Assembly (NCBI GenBank): GCA_026702845.1 | Contig: JADCLS010000010.1 | Coordinates: forward strand, 62,001 to 126,000 | From: Candidatus Heimdallarchaeota archaeon | Lineage (GTDB): Archaea > Asgardarchaeota > Heimdallarchaeia > Heimdallarchaeales > Kariarchaeaceae | Direction: 5' to 3' | DNA length: 64,000 nucleotides | Part shown: piece by piece, positions 36,538 through 46,169 of the stretch | Layout of the letters: every line of letters starts with the position of its first letter | Numbering within the stretch: position 1 is the stretch's first letter | Position numbers and translations under genes: made by a program | The notes under the pieces: generated by a model | What the model saw: only the letters and a program-made list of their open reading frames with translations | Told to the model about the DNA's origin: nothing | Databases searched by the model: none

Positions 36538-38379
36538 ATGGAAAATTTTTGTGTTCCATTGTTTGATTTCACCCATCAGACAGATCAGATCCAAGCAATA
36601 TCCTATACCTCTGAGATACTAATATACTCATCTGCAGATCAGACTATCAGGTTTTATAATTTTCACAAAAAGAAAATCACTCATGTACTCCATTCACTAA
36701 ATAAGAATAATTCATTTTTATCTAGTAATGAATTATTCTTGATGGCTGGAGATCCTTCTGGTCATATTGAAATTTGGAACCTTGGTACTTACACTAGAGT
36801 ATCAAGAGAGAGGGTGTTCTCACACAAAATGACAACGGCATGTATCTCACCTTTGGAGAATGCAGTAATTGCATCTGGAGTAGCTGGAGAGTATTTGGTT
36901 AAGAAGATAGAAATTGACAAGCAAGGAAGATTGAAGGAAAAATTGGAATTTGATATTGAAGAGGAAATCTCTCATCTAGCAATAAGTACATCTAGCAAAC
37001 AAATTTATGCTTTGGGTGAACAAGACGTAATTCAGCTTGCATGTAAATCACTAAAATTTCACAATGAACAGAAGCAGGAAAACATTTATGGCCTATTTAA
37101 TTCTGATCTACATCAAAATCTTATCGGACTATTTCCTGATAAGGTGAAAATTTGGCAAAGCAAGAAATTCAAAGATGCAGGAGGTATAATGGTAAATAAG
37201 AAAACATTCCCACAAGGAATTATTCATGCAAGATTCGATGAAGTTAATCGGATTTTAGTTGTTTCTGATCAAACACAAATACATGTCTGGGATCTAAATA
37301 CAGCTAAAATGCTTTACAAATATTCACTGAAGCCGATTGGGAAAATAAAAGACCAGATAACATGTATTGAGATCTCATCAACCAATAATGCATTAATTGT
37401 TGGCTCACTCCATGCTCTGATAATATTGGAGTTATCAAGTGGAAAGTTACTAAAGTCTATACAAAGAACTTCTGAAAAGAAACTTATAAGAGGAAAATAC
37501 CAGTACTCTGATATATCTGAAGATGGATCACTCCTAGCAGGAATAAGAAATCATGGATCTAGTGAAATCATTGAGATCTGGGATCTGACTAGTAAAAATA
37601 TGAAGTTCGAGATGAAACCAAAGGATGAAAATAATCATTATTCTTGTATTAAAATTGCACCTGATAAGAGCTTTTTGGCAACAGGTGATGAGAGTAAAAC
37701 AACAGGGGCCAAACTATGGGATCTTAAGAAAGGCACTCTGGTAAAATCACTTAAGGAAATTGATTATGGTGTTAAATCTATTCACATCACTCCCGATAGT
37801 TCTTATCTAATCTCTTCAGATGCAACTTTCGATATAGAGGTCTTTCAATCAAAAACTGGGAAATTGGAGAAAAGGCTTTCTTCATCAACTAAAAATGTGA
37901 CATCCTTTGCTATGACCACCGATCAGCAATATTTAGCCTGTTCTTATTATGATATTATGGATACTAGCAGTGATATCAAAATTTTCGATTTCAATTCCGG
38001 AGAAGTAGTTAAGGAGATTAAGGCAAAAATTAGTTCTGTTGATAAAATAATACAAGTTGAAATATCTAAGGATGATAAATACATTTACGCCAGATCAATG
38101 AATGGAAAGAAATTCAAATATGAATTGATGACTGGGAAAGAGAAACAATCATCTACAACTAAAATGGAACGTATGATCCCAGAAGAATCGATGTACAGTT
38201 ATCCAGTAGGCGAAAATATTGTGATCACTTTGCCAAATCTGAAGATTCCAGCTACGATTCGAGATCTGTATGAGCAGGCCATAGCTAAAAATGGCTGGAT
38301 TGCTATAGCAGCTGATTCTTATGCATTAAAAGAGGAAGTTGATGAGGAGACATTACACCTTATTCAAACCAGCAGATAA
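36538..38379 (+). CDS. WD40-like beta-propeller protein
   Basis: 613 residues, no signal peptide, hence cytosolic. Repeats of about 40-45 residues with WD-type ends: ADQTIRFYNF, PSGHIEIWNL, DQTQIHVWDL, SSEIIEIWDL, TTGAKLWDLK, SSDIKIFDFN. The repeats probably form two propellers. WD40 proteins act as platforms for protein complexes; this one has no enzyme domain. The start ATG is the first in frame, after an AT-rich leader of 225 bases. Confidence 0.8.
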   Translation: MENFCVPLFDFTHQTDQIQAISYTSEILIYSSADQTIRFYNFHKKKITHVLHSLNKNNSFLSSNELFLMAGDPSGHIEIWNLGTYTRVSRERVFSHKMTTACISPLENAVIASGVAGEYLVKKIEIDKQGRLKEKLEFDIEEEISHLAISTSSKQIYALGEQDVIQLACKSLKFHNEQKQENIYGLFNSDLHQNLIGLFPDKVKIWQSKKFKDAGGIMVNKKTFPQGIIHARFDEVNRILVVSDQTQIHVWDLNTAKMLYKYSLKPIGKIKDQITCIEISSTNNALIVGSLHALIILELSSGKLLKSIQRTSEKKLIRGKYQYSDISEDGSLLAGIRNHGSSEIIEIWDLTSKNMKFEMKPKDENNHYSCIKIAPDKSFLATGDESKTTGAKLWDLKKGTLVKSLKEIDYGVKSIHITPDSSYLISSDATFDIEVFQSKTGKLEKRLSSSTKNVTSFAMTTDQQYLACSYYDIMDTSSDIKIFDFNSGEVVKEIKAKISSVDKIIQVEISKDDKYIYARSMNGKKFKYELMTGKEKQSSTTKMERMIPEESMYSYPVGENIVITLPNLKIPATIRDLYEQAIAKNGWIAIAADSYALKEEVDEETLHLIQTSR

Positions 38380-38482
38380 CTAAGAATATTGAATATTCAG
38401 AATATAGGGGGTTAATTAAGGTTTTATTATATCGATAATCTGCTCAAGGAATATGCTGAGCCAGGAAGAGAAAAGAACTGAA

Positions 38483-38938
38483 TTAATCCAATAATTTTCG
38501 CATAAAAGTTGCTGAATTACAAATAATAAATTCCTTAGATTGTTTTAAACGATCATCTCCATCCTCACGAGTTATTTTATCATATCCTCTCGCAGAAAAA
38601 AAAGATTCTGCCGTATTCGTGAATAAATATAGTGTTGATAGGTTAATATCACGTGCATAATTCTCTATATCTTGTTGCATGATTGTACCCAAACCTTTTC
38701 CCTGAAATCCCTTTTCAACAACCATTGATCTTAATAATCCAATCTCTTCATATTTTTCAATTGCAACACAACCCAGTATCTCATTGGTATTGAATGAAAC
38801 AAGTACCAAGATATGTTTTGTATGATTTTCTAAATCATCAAGAGGTAGTTTTTCAGCTAATAGTAATTGCTTAACTCTTGGAAAATCATCTTCTGTCATT
38901 TTTCTTGTGAAAAATCGTGATGGTTGTTCAAACTCCAT
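38483..38938 (-). CDS. GNAT family N-acetyltransferase
   Basis: 151 residues. Motif A with the acetyl-CoA pyrophosphate loop, LRSMVVEKGFQGKGLGTIMQ (Q-x-x-G-x-G), preceded by a central strand pair and followed by a typical helix and the LYLFTNTAESFF strand (tyrosine in place as possible general acid). GNAT enzymes acetylate amines on proteins or small molecules; the target here is unknown. Stands next to a VOC gene on the same strand. Confidence 0.8.
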   Translation of the reverse strand: MEFEQPSRFFTRKMTEDDFPRVKQLLLAEKLPLDDLENHTKHILVLVSFNTNEILGCVAIEKYEEIGLLRSMVVEKGFQGKGLGTIMQQDIENYARDINLSTLYLFTNTAESFFSARGYDKITREDGDDRLKQSKEFIICNSATFMRKLLD

Positions 38939-39000
38939 AGATTTTAGTACATTTCGAAACTAATATTACTTTTCCTACTACTAGTAAGTAGTTTGGGTAG

Positions 39001-39726
39001 TCATACTTTGCCTTTGAATAAAAAGAATATTTGGCCATCAGGTGCAGTCACCTTTGCATTACCCTTAGCAATGCCTCCTGAAAGCCCTTCTAATTCGATT
39101 CCCTTGTTTTGCAGTTGTGGTAGGATTTCATCCATATTTTCTGCAAAATATGTTGGTACAGGAAACTCAAAATCTTGTGTCTGGTGCAGACCAATAGTTA
39201 TCAACCCATCCTGAAAGATACCCCACGGATACCAACCATCAGATCCATCTGATTGGTGAGTTGTCTTGAAGCCTAAATCATTTACCTTCTTCTTAATTTC
39301 ACCATAGTCTTTGACTGGAACGGCTAACTCCCCTAGCTTACCAAACTCGACAATACTCTTTCCACTGGGTTGAGATTTTTCGTTATATATCTTATTGACA
39401 AGATTGATCCCAAATATCTCCTCAACAACCTCGAACATGGCTTGGTTAATTTTTCCCTCCTCCTCATCCTTCCAGAAAAATGTGATCCCAGACTCCTCTA
39501 CAAATTGTATCTTTTCACTTATATCTGAGGTAAAGTAGATTAATCCTGTATAGGTGAATTTATCCTCGCTAATCACATAATTAACCACTCCATCAGTATA
39601 TAAAGCAAAATTCGTGGGAGAATTACCCTTTTCCAGGAGCTTGAATCCTAATTTCTCATAAAAGGGTACGGTTTCCTCAAAATTGGTTACTCCTCGTACA
39701 ATATGCACTGAATTTCCTAAGGCCAT
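39001..39726 (-). CDS. Two-domain VOC (glyoxalase/bleomycin resistance-like) protein
   Basis: 241 residues with two VOC modules. The first starts HIVRGVTNFEETVPFYEKLGF, the second GELAVPVKDYGEIKKKVNDL and ends VTAPDGQIFFLFKG. VOC proteins bind a metal and catalyse isomerisation or dioxygenation, or bind small molecules. The usual metal ligands are not all evident, so it could be a binding protein. No specific substrate. Confidence 0.7.
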   Translation of the reverse strand: MALGNSVHIVRGVTNFEETVPFYEKLGFKLLEKGNSPTNFALYTDGVVNYVISEDKFTYTGLIYFTSDISEKIQFVEESGITFFWKDEEEGKINQAMFEVVEEIFGINLVNKIYNEKSQPSGKSIVEFGKLGELAVPVKDYGEIKKKVNDLGFKTTHQSDGSDGWYPWGIFQDGLITIGLHQTQDFEFPVPTYFAENMDEILPQLQNKGIELEGLSGGIAKGNAKVTAPDGQIFFLFKGKV

Positions 39727-39860
39727 AAAATTGGTTAGAATTGAAATATCTTATACTTTCCGATTGTGGAGAATTATGTATTATCCTTCATTTCTTCAAT
39801 CTGATTGGATCAACTATAATCGATCTAAATAAATTCACCTTAATTGATCATTCTACGAAC

Positions 39861-40655
39861 CTATTTCCTTGGTACCTTGTACATGATCATGATTAGCCGT
39901 TCCTGAAGTGTAAATGGAAGAAAACGTTGTAGTATACCAAATAGTTTAGCATCAGGTCCTGTTGTGTACCTTGGCTTGGGATTGTTCTTTTTGATCGCAT
40001 TCATGACTGCTTTTACAACTACTTTTGGATCCACTCCCTTCGATTCGGATTCTCTCATGATACGAATGGCCCTTTCAGCCTCGGGATCCTCACTCTCATT
40101 ATACTTATAGGCCTTGATCCTTCCAGCATCGAAATTCGTATGAGTATCTCCTGGTTCTATTAAACTGACCTCTACTCCAACCTGTTTCAACTCCATCCGT
40201 AAACCATCAGTATATATACTGAGTGCTGCCTTGCTGCTGCTATATAACACTTGATAGGGTAGTGCTAATCTACCACCAAATGAACCTATATTAATGATTT
40301 TTCCATTGGATTCTTTTAGTAATGGCAGTAGGGAGGTGATTAATGTGTGTATTCCAAATAAATTTACCTCAAATTGTTTGCGAAGATCATCAGCAGAAGT
40401 CTTTTCCAAAGGACCTACGATGGCATTACCAGCATTGTTTATTAGAACATCCAATCTTCCTAGATCTGTGATCTGCTTTGCACACTCGAGTATTGACTGA
40501 GTATTTAATAAATTCATTTGCATATAGGTTATCTCATCACTTTCGACTTCACGTCGTGATGTACAAAACACTTTGTATCCTGTGGAGACAAGGCTCTTGG
40601 CAATGGCTAGTCCTATTCCTTGAGCAGCTCCTGTCACTAGTGCAATATTTGTCAT
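39861..40655 (-). CDS. Short-chain dehydrogenase/reductase (SDR)
   Basis: 264 residues, classical SDR: ALVTGAAQGIG (TGxxxGIG nucleotide-binding loop), INNAGNA (NNAG), the serine in INIGSFGG, and YSSSK (catalytic Tyr-x3-Lys). An NAD(P)-dependent oxidation or reduction of an alcohol/ketone is expected; the substrate is unknown. The C-terminal half with NPKPRYTTGPDAKLF is like the group of lipid or steroid-type SDRs. Confidence 0.88.
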   Translation of the reverse strand: MTNIALVTGAAQGIGLAIAKSLVSTGYKVFCTSRREVESDEITYMQMNLLNTQSILECAKQITDLGRLDVLINNAGNAIVGPLEKTSADDLRKQFEVNLFGIHTLITSLLPLLKESNGKIINIGSFGGRLALPYQVLYSSSKAALSIYTDGLRMELKQVGVEVSLIEPGDTHTNFDAGRIKAYKYNESEDPEAERAIRIMRESESKGVDPKVVVKAVMNAIKKNNPKPRYTTGPDAKLFGILQRFLPFTLQERLIMIMYKVPRK

Positions 40656-40854
40656 TATATATCTAGATTTTAATTATCAAAAATGTATTTATGAATTTAC
40701 CTCAATGCCTTCTAGCATTAAGCTAGAAGAAAAATAACCCATTTTATATGTGCTTTTAAGATTAGATCTCAAAATATTGTATATAATTATCTTTTAATTA
40801 TTTATGAACTGATAATAATTTATCTCTAGTTATCCTGTTAATTATGTGACAACT

Positions 40855-41427
40855 ATGGATTGGTATTCCATAATATTTGTAATAATCAGTACTGGAATCT
40901 GGATATTAAATAGAGGGAAAACAGGAATTTCTGATTGGGATTTCAAAGATTTATCCATATTCGTAACATTTCTCACCTCTCTAATTCCTCTCGCCTTTTG
41001 GTTATGGCATTTCACTGATCTAGTACCAGGTTGGTTAAATCGATTTCAATTTGAGGAATTTATTACTGGATCCACTCTAATTCTTATTTCTTCCATTATA
41101 GCCAGAAATCCTCATCTAAAACATAAAAATTACATATATTTCTTAGCACTCCTCCCAATATTTTCAGGCATTTTCTATTTGTTTTCAAATATTTCAATTG
41201 GATGGGAGATCACACTTGTTATGTATAGCAGTTATGGTCTAATCACAAATGCTTATGCCATCCAATTCCCTAAATATAAAATTCACTCAATTGGATTATT
41301 TCTTTCATTTGGATTATCATTTGCCTTGTTCTTCAATGAAACCATATTCCTTATTGCTGTTATACTTTATCTTGTCTTCATATCATCTTTAAATATTAAA
41401 TTCATCTATAATGATCATGAGGATTAA
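40855..41427 (+). CDS. Hypothetical six-helix membrane protein
   Basis: 190 residues from the ATG at 40855 (a GTG three codons earlier is possible). About six hydrophobic helices in close succession, short loops and no large domain. No family recognised. Its end overlaps the end of the convergent PfkB-family kinase gene by 4 bases. Confidence 0.5.
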   Translation: MDWYSIIFVIISTGIWILNRGKTGISDWDFKDLSIFVTFLTSLIPLAFWLWHFTDLVPGWLNRFQFEEFITGSTLILISSIIARNPHLKHKNYIYFLALLPIFSGIFYLFSNISIGWEITLVMYSSYGLITNAYAIQFPKYKIHSIGLFLSFGLSFALFFNETIFLIAVILYLVFISSLNIKFIYNDHED

Positions 41428-42401
41428 ATCTCATCTATTTTTCCTTTGAGTGAATATTCTAATCGAGCCCCAATCCCCTCAACTACTTTGGCAGCAACAT
41501 ATGATGCTATTCTACCGGTACGTTCAAGATCATATCCTTTTACAAGACCATATAATATGCCAGCTGCATACATATCTCCAGCACCAGTTGTATCTACTGC
41601 ATTGACCTTAAATATGGGTATCTTGTAACTATTTTCCCTATCAAAGATCACAGATCCATTTCCACCATCTTTGATTACACCCATTTGAATATTGTAACTT
41701 CTTAGCTCTTCAATCATATCAGGAATGGAATCTTTACCTGTGAACATCTTTGCTTCCTCAAAATTGGCCAGAACAAAGTACACCCCATCCTTCATGATTT
41801 TCACAAAATCCTCCTTGGAACGTGAGACAGCAAAGGGATCAGCTACATCAAATACAATTTTGGTGTCATTATTTTTTGCAACTTCAATTGCCTTAGTTAA
41901 TGCTTCTTTCTGTGAATTAGTATCCCACATATATCCAGTAAAATAGAGCCATTCTGATGCAGCAATCTTTTCTTCATCGATATCATTGATATTATACTGC
42001 TGGCAGGCACCTAAATAGGTATTTTGTGTTCTTTCTGCATCAGGAGAGATAAGAATTGTAGATGATCCAGTTGGTAAAGAATTGAATTTGAGATCAGTGA
42101 TAACTCCTCCCTCTTTCATCCCGTGTTCAAATTTTCTGCCAAATTCATCATCAGCTATAGATCCACTATAAATAACCTTCAACCCAAAATCTGCAGCTGC
42201 CTGGATTGTATTTGCACAGGATCCTCCTGGAATGTATGCTATCAGTGATACCTCCTCAAGTATTTCCTTACGCCTATCAAGATCTATTAAATGCATCGTA
42301 CCCTTATGCATTTTTAGCTTTTCAAGCACGTTATCTTCAATCTTGGCCAGTAAATCGATGAGTGGATTACCAATCCCATAAACATCGTAAATCTTATCCA
42401 T
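41424..42401 (-). CDS. PfkB family carbohydrate/nucleoside kinase
   Basis: 325 residues. GIGNPLIDLLAKIED opens the fold, PGGSCANTIQAAADFG is the family signature 1 region and VDTTGAGDMYAAGILYG is signature 2 with the catalytic Asp and anion hole. The sequence around residues 40-60 (PGGSCANT) resembles adenosine-kinase and ribokinase types more than phosphofructokinase. It transfers phosphate from ATP to a sugar or nucleoside; the substrate is not certain. Confidence 0.85.
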   Translation of the reverse strand: MDKIYDVYGIGNPLIDLLAKIEDNVLEKLKMHKGTMHLIDLDRRKEILEEVSLIAYIPGGSCANTIQAAADFGLKVIYSGSIADDEFGRKFEHGMKEGGVITDLKFNSLPTGSSTILISPDAERTQNTYLGACQQYNINDIDEEKIAASEWLYFTGYMWDTNSQKEALTKAIEVAKNNDTKIVFDVADPFAVSRSKEDFVKIMKDGVYFVLANFEEAKMFTGKDSIPDMIEELRSYNIQMGVIKDGGNGSVIFDRENSYKIPIFKVNAVDTTGAGDMYAAGILYGLVKGYDLERTGRIASYVAAKVVEGIGARLEYSLKGKIDEI

Positions 42402-42536
42402 GAGTCAATAAAAATAGAACTAGTAATAATTGTATTGTTAATTGAAAAGTAGAATTCGTAATATTCATTCATTTTATGGTAATTTGCTTTCATCTTTTAA
42501 GCAATTAAAATTGTGCAAAAAAAAGTTTTGTCAGCA

Positions 42537-42544
42537 TATATAAG
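42537..42544 (+). promoter_or_regulatory. TATA-like box of the DEAD-box helicase gene
   Basis: TATATAAG about 27 bases before position 42568 predicts a transcript beginning near 42567-42569. With translation starting at 42635 this leaves a 5' leader of about 65 bases. Cold-inducible DEAD-box helicase genes often carry such leaders, but nothing in this leader is recognised as a known element. Confidence 0.35.
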
Positions 42545-42634
42545 TTTAAAACATAGTGAAATAATTAAATGCATATTTTTTCTATTCATGTTTTACTTAA
42601 ACAATTTTATAACATATGGATTCTTAATTCTTTT

Positions 42635-44224
42635 ATGAGTAATCAGAAATTTTATGATTTTGCAAGGAAGAAATCTAAAGATAAGAAGACTAGATATATT
42701 CCTGATAGTACAGAATATTCAAATAAAGAAAAGTTGAATTCTCACAAAAATAAGAAAAAACAAAATCAATCTAAGACAAAAAATATCAATGATTTGATAT
42801 TAAATGTTGATCAGAATATAGCTTCAAATGATTTTAATAGAATTAAAGAGAATAAAAACCTACCAAAAACAGATACTATAGAGAAGGAAAAATTAACAGC
42901 CCACTTTAAAAATATGGCAAAGGAATATTATACACCTGAAGTTAAGGAGGAAAAACATTCAGTAGGAGATCAAACAAAATACTTTCATGAATTGAATTTG
43001 ATAGATCCCATTTTTCATGCTCTGAGTGCCAAGGGCTATGTTCATCCAACTCCAGTTCAATTTGAAGTAATTCCCAAAGCTCTATCAAGAAAAGATATCA
43101 TCGCAAGTGCTCAAACAGGATCTGGGAAGACTGCAGCTTTTGCTTTACCTACAATTCAATTATTACTCTCCAGCAAGAAGAAGAGGGTTCCAAGAGCTCT
43201 GATTCTCACCCCCACAAGAGAGCTTGCAGTACAAATTAGCCAGAACATCAAACAGTATGCTAGTAATACAAAATTACGACAAGTTACTGTTTATGGTGGT
43301 GTTTCCAAAATGCCACAGATCAATCAGCTGGAACGGGGAAGAGATATTATTGTAGCAACACCCGGTCGTTTGCAGGATCTCTATGCTATGGGTAAGATTG
43401 ATTTGGATAATATTGAGATGTTAGTATTAGATGAAGCTGATCGAATGTTGAGCATGGGTTTCATTGATGAGATTAAAGAGATTATTGCGACTTTACCTAA
43501 GACACGACAGATTATGTTATTCTCTGCCACCATGCCACCACAAATCAACAAATTGGCTGAACAATTCATGAATAACCCAATCAGAGTTGTTGTTGATGAT
43601 CAATCTACACCAGTTGATACTATTGAGAGTTCTGTGTTATTTGTTGAAGAACCGCACAAATTAGATCTACTTCTTCACATACTCAAAAACGAGTCCGTAG
43701 ATAAAGCTCTTATCTTCATGAATACAAAGGAAAGTACGTATAATGTTGTCAGAAGACTTAGAAAGGAGAGAATCAGTGTTGATTCCATCCATGGTGATAA
43801 ATCTCAATTTGAAAGGAGTTTGACACTAAAAGATTTTAAGAGTAACAGATTTAATGTGCTAGTTGCTACTGATGTTGCTTCTAGAGGGATCGATGTTGAC
43901 GATATTTCACATGTTATCAATTATGATATGACATTTGAACCTGAGGTTTACATCCATCGTATTGGACGTACTGCACGAGCAGGTAAATCAGGTATCGCCA
44001 TCAATTTCTGCGCATCATCCGAGAGAAGATTGCTTGAGGATATTGAAAGGATGATCAAGCAACATCTATTGCGGCCAGAGGAATATCCTTTCATGAGCCA
44101 TATTACTCCTCCTGCTGAAACTGACTTCAATGCTAAAAGGATGTATCGTGGAGATTCTAAGAGAAGATTCAAAAAGGGAAATAGCAAGAAAAGATTCACC
44201 AATAAACCAAGTAAGAGATATTAA
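42635..44224 (+). CDS. DEAD-box RNA helicase
   Basis: 529 residues from the ATG at 42635; an earlier ATG at 42569 would add a hydrophobic 22-residue leader that does not fit a cytosolic helicase. A basic, Lys/Asn-rich N-terminal extension (~110 residues) precedes the core. Motifs: Q (PTPVQFEVIP), I AQTGSGKT, Ia PTRELA, Ib TPGR, II DEAD, III SAT, V ATDVASRGID, VI HRIGRTARAG. A Lys/Arg-rich tail ends in KRRFKKGNSKKRF. The enzyme unwinds RNA with ATP; a role in ribosome assembly or RNA decay is likely. Confidence 0.92.
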   Translation: MSNQKFYDFARKKSKDKKTRYIPDSTEYSNKEKLNSHKNKKKQNQSKTKNINDLILNVDQNIASNDFNRIKENKNLPKTDTIEKEKLTAHFKNMAKEYYTPEVKEEKHSVGDQTKYFHELNLIDPIFHALSAKGYVHPTPVQFEVIPKALSRKDIIASAQTGSGKTAAFALPTIQLLLSSKKKRVPRALILTPTRELAVQISQNIKQYASNTKLRQVTVYGGVSKMPQINQLERGRDIIVATPGRLQDLYAMGKIDLDNIEMLVLDEADRMLSMGFIDEIKEIIATLPKTRQIMLFSATMPPQINKLAEQFMNNPIRVVVDDQSTPVDTIESSVLFVEEPHKLDLLLHILKNESVDKALIFMNTKESTYNVVRRLRKERISVDSIHGDKSQFERSLTLKDFKSNRFNVLVATDVASRGIDVDDISHVINYDMTFEPEVYIHRIGRTARAGKSGIAINFCASSERRLLEDIERMIKQHLLRPEEYPFMSHITPPAETDFNAKRMYRGDSKRRFKKGNSKKRFTNKPSKRY

Positions 44225-44294
44225 TAGTGGATTTATTATAGAAGAAATGTGAAGAAACAGCTAGCTTATATGTTATGAAATGCCCTAGAACTTA

Positions 44295-45068
44295 ATGGTA
44301 TTACAAAGAATTAAAGAACTACTCAAGGATGTTGAAAGGGAATACAATATCAGGATTCTCTTCGCAATTGAGAGTGGATCTCGGCTCTGGGGAATGGCAT
44401 CTGATGATAGTGATTACGATGTCAGATTTGTTTATAGAAGATCCCAGGATAGATATATGTCACCATTTCAACCCAAACGAGATACAATTGAGAAAATGTA
44501 CAAGGAGGAGAATATTGATCTATCGGGATGGGATTTGGCCAAATATATGAAACTTGCAGCCAGCTCCAATCCACAGGCCATGGAGTGGCTAGTAGCAGAT
44601 ATTATATATATCGGAGAAGAAGTTCTAGAGAAATTTCAGGAGGTGCATAAATGCTTTATTCCCATGAACTCATATATGAACTACCGTAGTTTGGCCTATA
44701 ACAACTACATGAGGTATATCCAGGATAAAGACACTATTTCTTACAAGAAGTACCTTTACGTGCTCAGAGGTATTGCCAATTCATTATTCATCATTGATAC
44801 TGGCAAGATCCCTCCAGCTAAATTTAAGCAAGTTATGCAGGAGTATATCCCAGAATCTATCCAGAAATTGGCCTTGGAGTTAATCGATCGTAAACGCTCA
44901 CTTGAGGTAATGAAAGGACCTAGAATTCATGAATTGGATACTTATATTCATGACTTTTTCCTAGATCTTGACAAGCATCAGGATCTATTGAAGAAATATG
45001 ATCGAACAGAGAATGTACATGAGGTTTTAGAGCAATTATTTTTTAATCTTATTGACTACAGAAATTAA
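44295..45068 (+). CDS. Nucleotidyltransferase of the YcgL-like (Pol beta superfamily) type
   Basis: 257 residues. FAIESGSRLWGMASDDSDYD holds the Pol beta superfamily GS...D-x-D metal motif, followed by VRFVY; GSRLWG and DSDYDVRF are typical of the YcgL/COG3541 group, then the mostly helical C-terminal half. Family members add nucleotides to proteins or RNA; a target for this one is not known. Starts 70 bases after the helicase gene, so it may share its transcript. Confidence 0.8.
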   Translation: MVLQRIKELLKDVEREYNIRILFAIESGSRLWGMASDDSDYDVRFVYRRSQDRYMSPFQPKRDTIEKMYKEENIDLSGWDLAKYMKLAASSNPQAMEWLVADIIYIGEEVLEKFQEVHKCFIPMNSYMNYRSLAYNNYMRYIQDKDTISYKKYLYVLRGIANSLFIIDTGKIPPAKFKQVMQEYIPESIQKLALELIDRKRSLEVMKGPRIHELDTYIHDFFLDLDKHQDLLKKYDRTENVHEVLEQLFFNLIDYRN

Positions 45069-45098
45069 ATGTACTACAAGATATTCGACTCTAGAAGA

Positions 45099-45524
45099 CT
45101 ATTTACGAACTTTTTCAATATCCTCAACTGGTAACCAGTCATCCATATTTCCAAAATCTGATCGCTCTATAGAAAATGGATCTACGTTCTCAAATTCTTC
45201 TACACCTATTAATACTAGATATCTCTTACCTGCCCACCTTTTATTTTGAGATGTAGTTAGATTTAATGTCTTTGAATTATTATCTACAAGACTTATAGAT
45301 TCCTCTTTTGTCATTTTCTCAGAATTATAAACAGAGGAGACTTTCATTTTGGCTATTATCTGACCAGATCCATCATTATTAAGTAGATATAGAACATCTC
45401 CCTCAGAAACTCTTCCATATGGCATCTTTCTCCCTGCTGCCCCACGTATTATCATCGTTTTACTTTTGTCTGCTAGTTTTTCCAATTCTTTTGACTTTTT
45501 GTCTAGATAAACCACATGATCCAT
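45099..45524 (-). CDS. PUA/EVE/ASCH-like domain protein
   Basis: 141 residues from the ATG at 45524 (the TTG six codons before is less likely). Barrel-like pattern: MIIRGAAGRKMPYGRVSEGD then VLYLLNNDGSGQIIAKMKVS and YLVLIGVEEFENVDPF. The R-G-x3-G-R-x-P, G-D-x-x-Y-L and I-I-A-K succession fits PUA-like RNA or modified-base binding folds such as ASCH and EVE. Neighbouring helicase and nucleotidyltransferase genes would suit an RNA-linked role; that is inference. Confidence 0.5.
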   Translation of the reverse strand: MDHVVYLDKKSKELEKLADKSKTMIIRGAAGRKMPYGRVSEGDVLYLLNNDGSGQIIAKMKVSSVYNSEKMTKEESISLVDNNSKTLNLTTSQNKRWAGKRYLVLIGVEEFENVDPFSIERSDFGNMDDWLPVEDIEKVRK

Positions 45525-45725
45525 ATCAACATAGTATAACAATTATTAAATAAATCTATAGGATTTCCTAGCTAGTGATGATTCGGAGATTATCAAATTA
45601 TAATCATGCTAGTAATAATTCGATCAATTAGATATTTGGCGATATTTCTTTTCTTCTGTAATACTGATTGTATATATCCATCGACACTTTTAATATCGCT
45701 TGTTTTGAGAGATTATTGAGCCAAT

Positions 45726-46157
45726 ATGGAAATTCGACAGTTAACAAAAACAGATTCAGCAATAGTAAAGGAATTTTTGAGTATCGAAGAATTGATTAAT
45801 GAGGAGTTTTATGATTATGAAGGCCCAGAAGAGCTGATGGAAGCTGTAGATAACAAACTGTTAGATGTATTTGGAGCAATTGAGGATAATAAATTAGTTG
45901 CTTTGATTGCATGTACTGATTTCTATGACATAGGAAGGGTTAGAAGAATCATAGTTCATTTTGATTATAGGAAGAAAGGGATAGGTTCGAAGATGCTCCT
46001 AGCAGTGGAAGATCATTTCAAACAACAAAATAAGCACAGACTTGAGGTTTTTGTCAAGGCAGGAGATAGAAGGGGATCTTCATTTCTTAAAAACCATGGA
46101 TATAAGGTTAAGAGTACTGCCTTAACCGGTGATAATACCTACGAAAAAGTCATTTAA
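45726..46157 (+). CDS. GNAT family N-acetyltransferase
   Basis: 143 residues. Motif A IIVHFDYRKKGIGSKMLL has the R/Q-x-x-G-x-G acetyl-CoA loop. The C-terminal strand (HRLEVFVKAGDRRGSSFL, then KNHGYKV) and the small size are typical. Possibly acetylates a small molecule or protein N-terminus; no target evident. Not closely similar to the GNAT at 38483-38938 apart from the fold. Confidence 0.78.
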   Translation: MEIRQLTKTDSAIVKEFLSIEELINEEFYDYEGPEELMEAVDNKLLDVFGAIEDNKLVALIACTDFYDIGRVRRIIVHFDYRKKGIGSKMLLAVEDHFKQQNKHRLEVFVKAGDRRGSSFLKNHGYKVKSTALTGDNTYEKVI

Positions 46158-46169
46158 GATCAATTTTAT

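Noticed and set aside
42569..42634. Upstream ATG as helicase start
   Set aside because: It would add a hydrophobic 22-residue stretch unlike any DEAD-box N-terminus; the downstream ATG leads directly into the basic extension.
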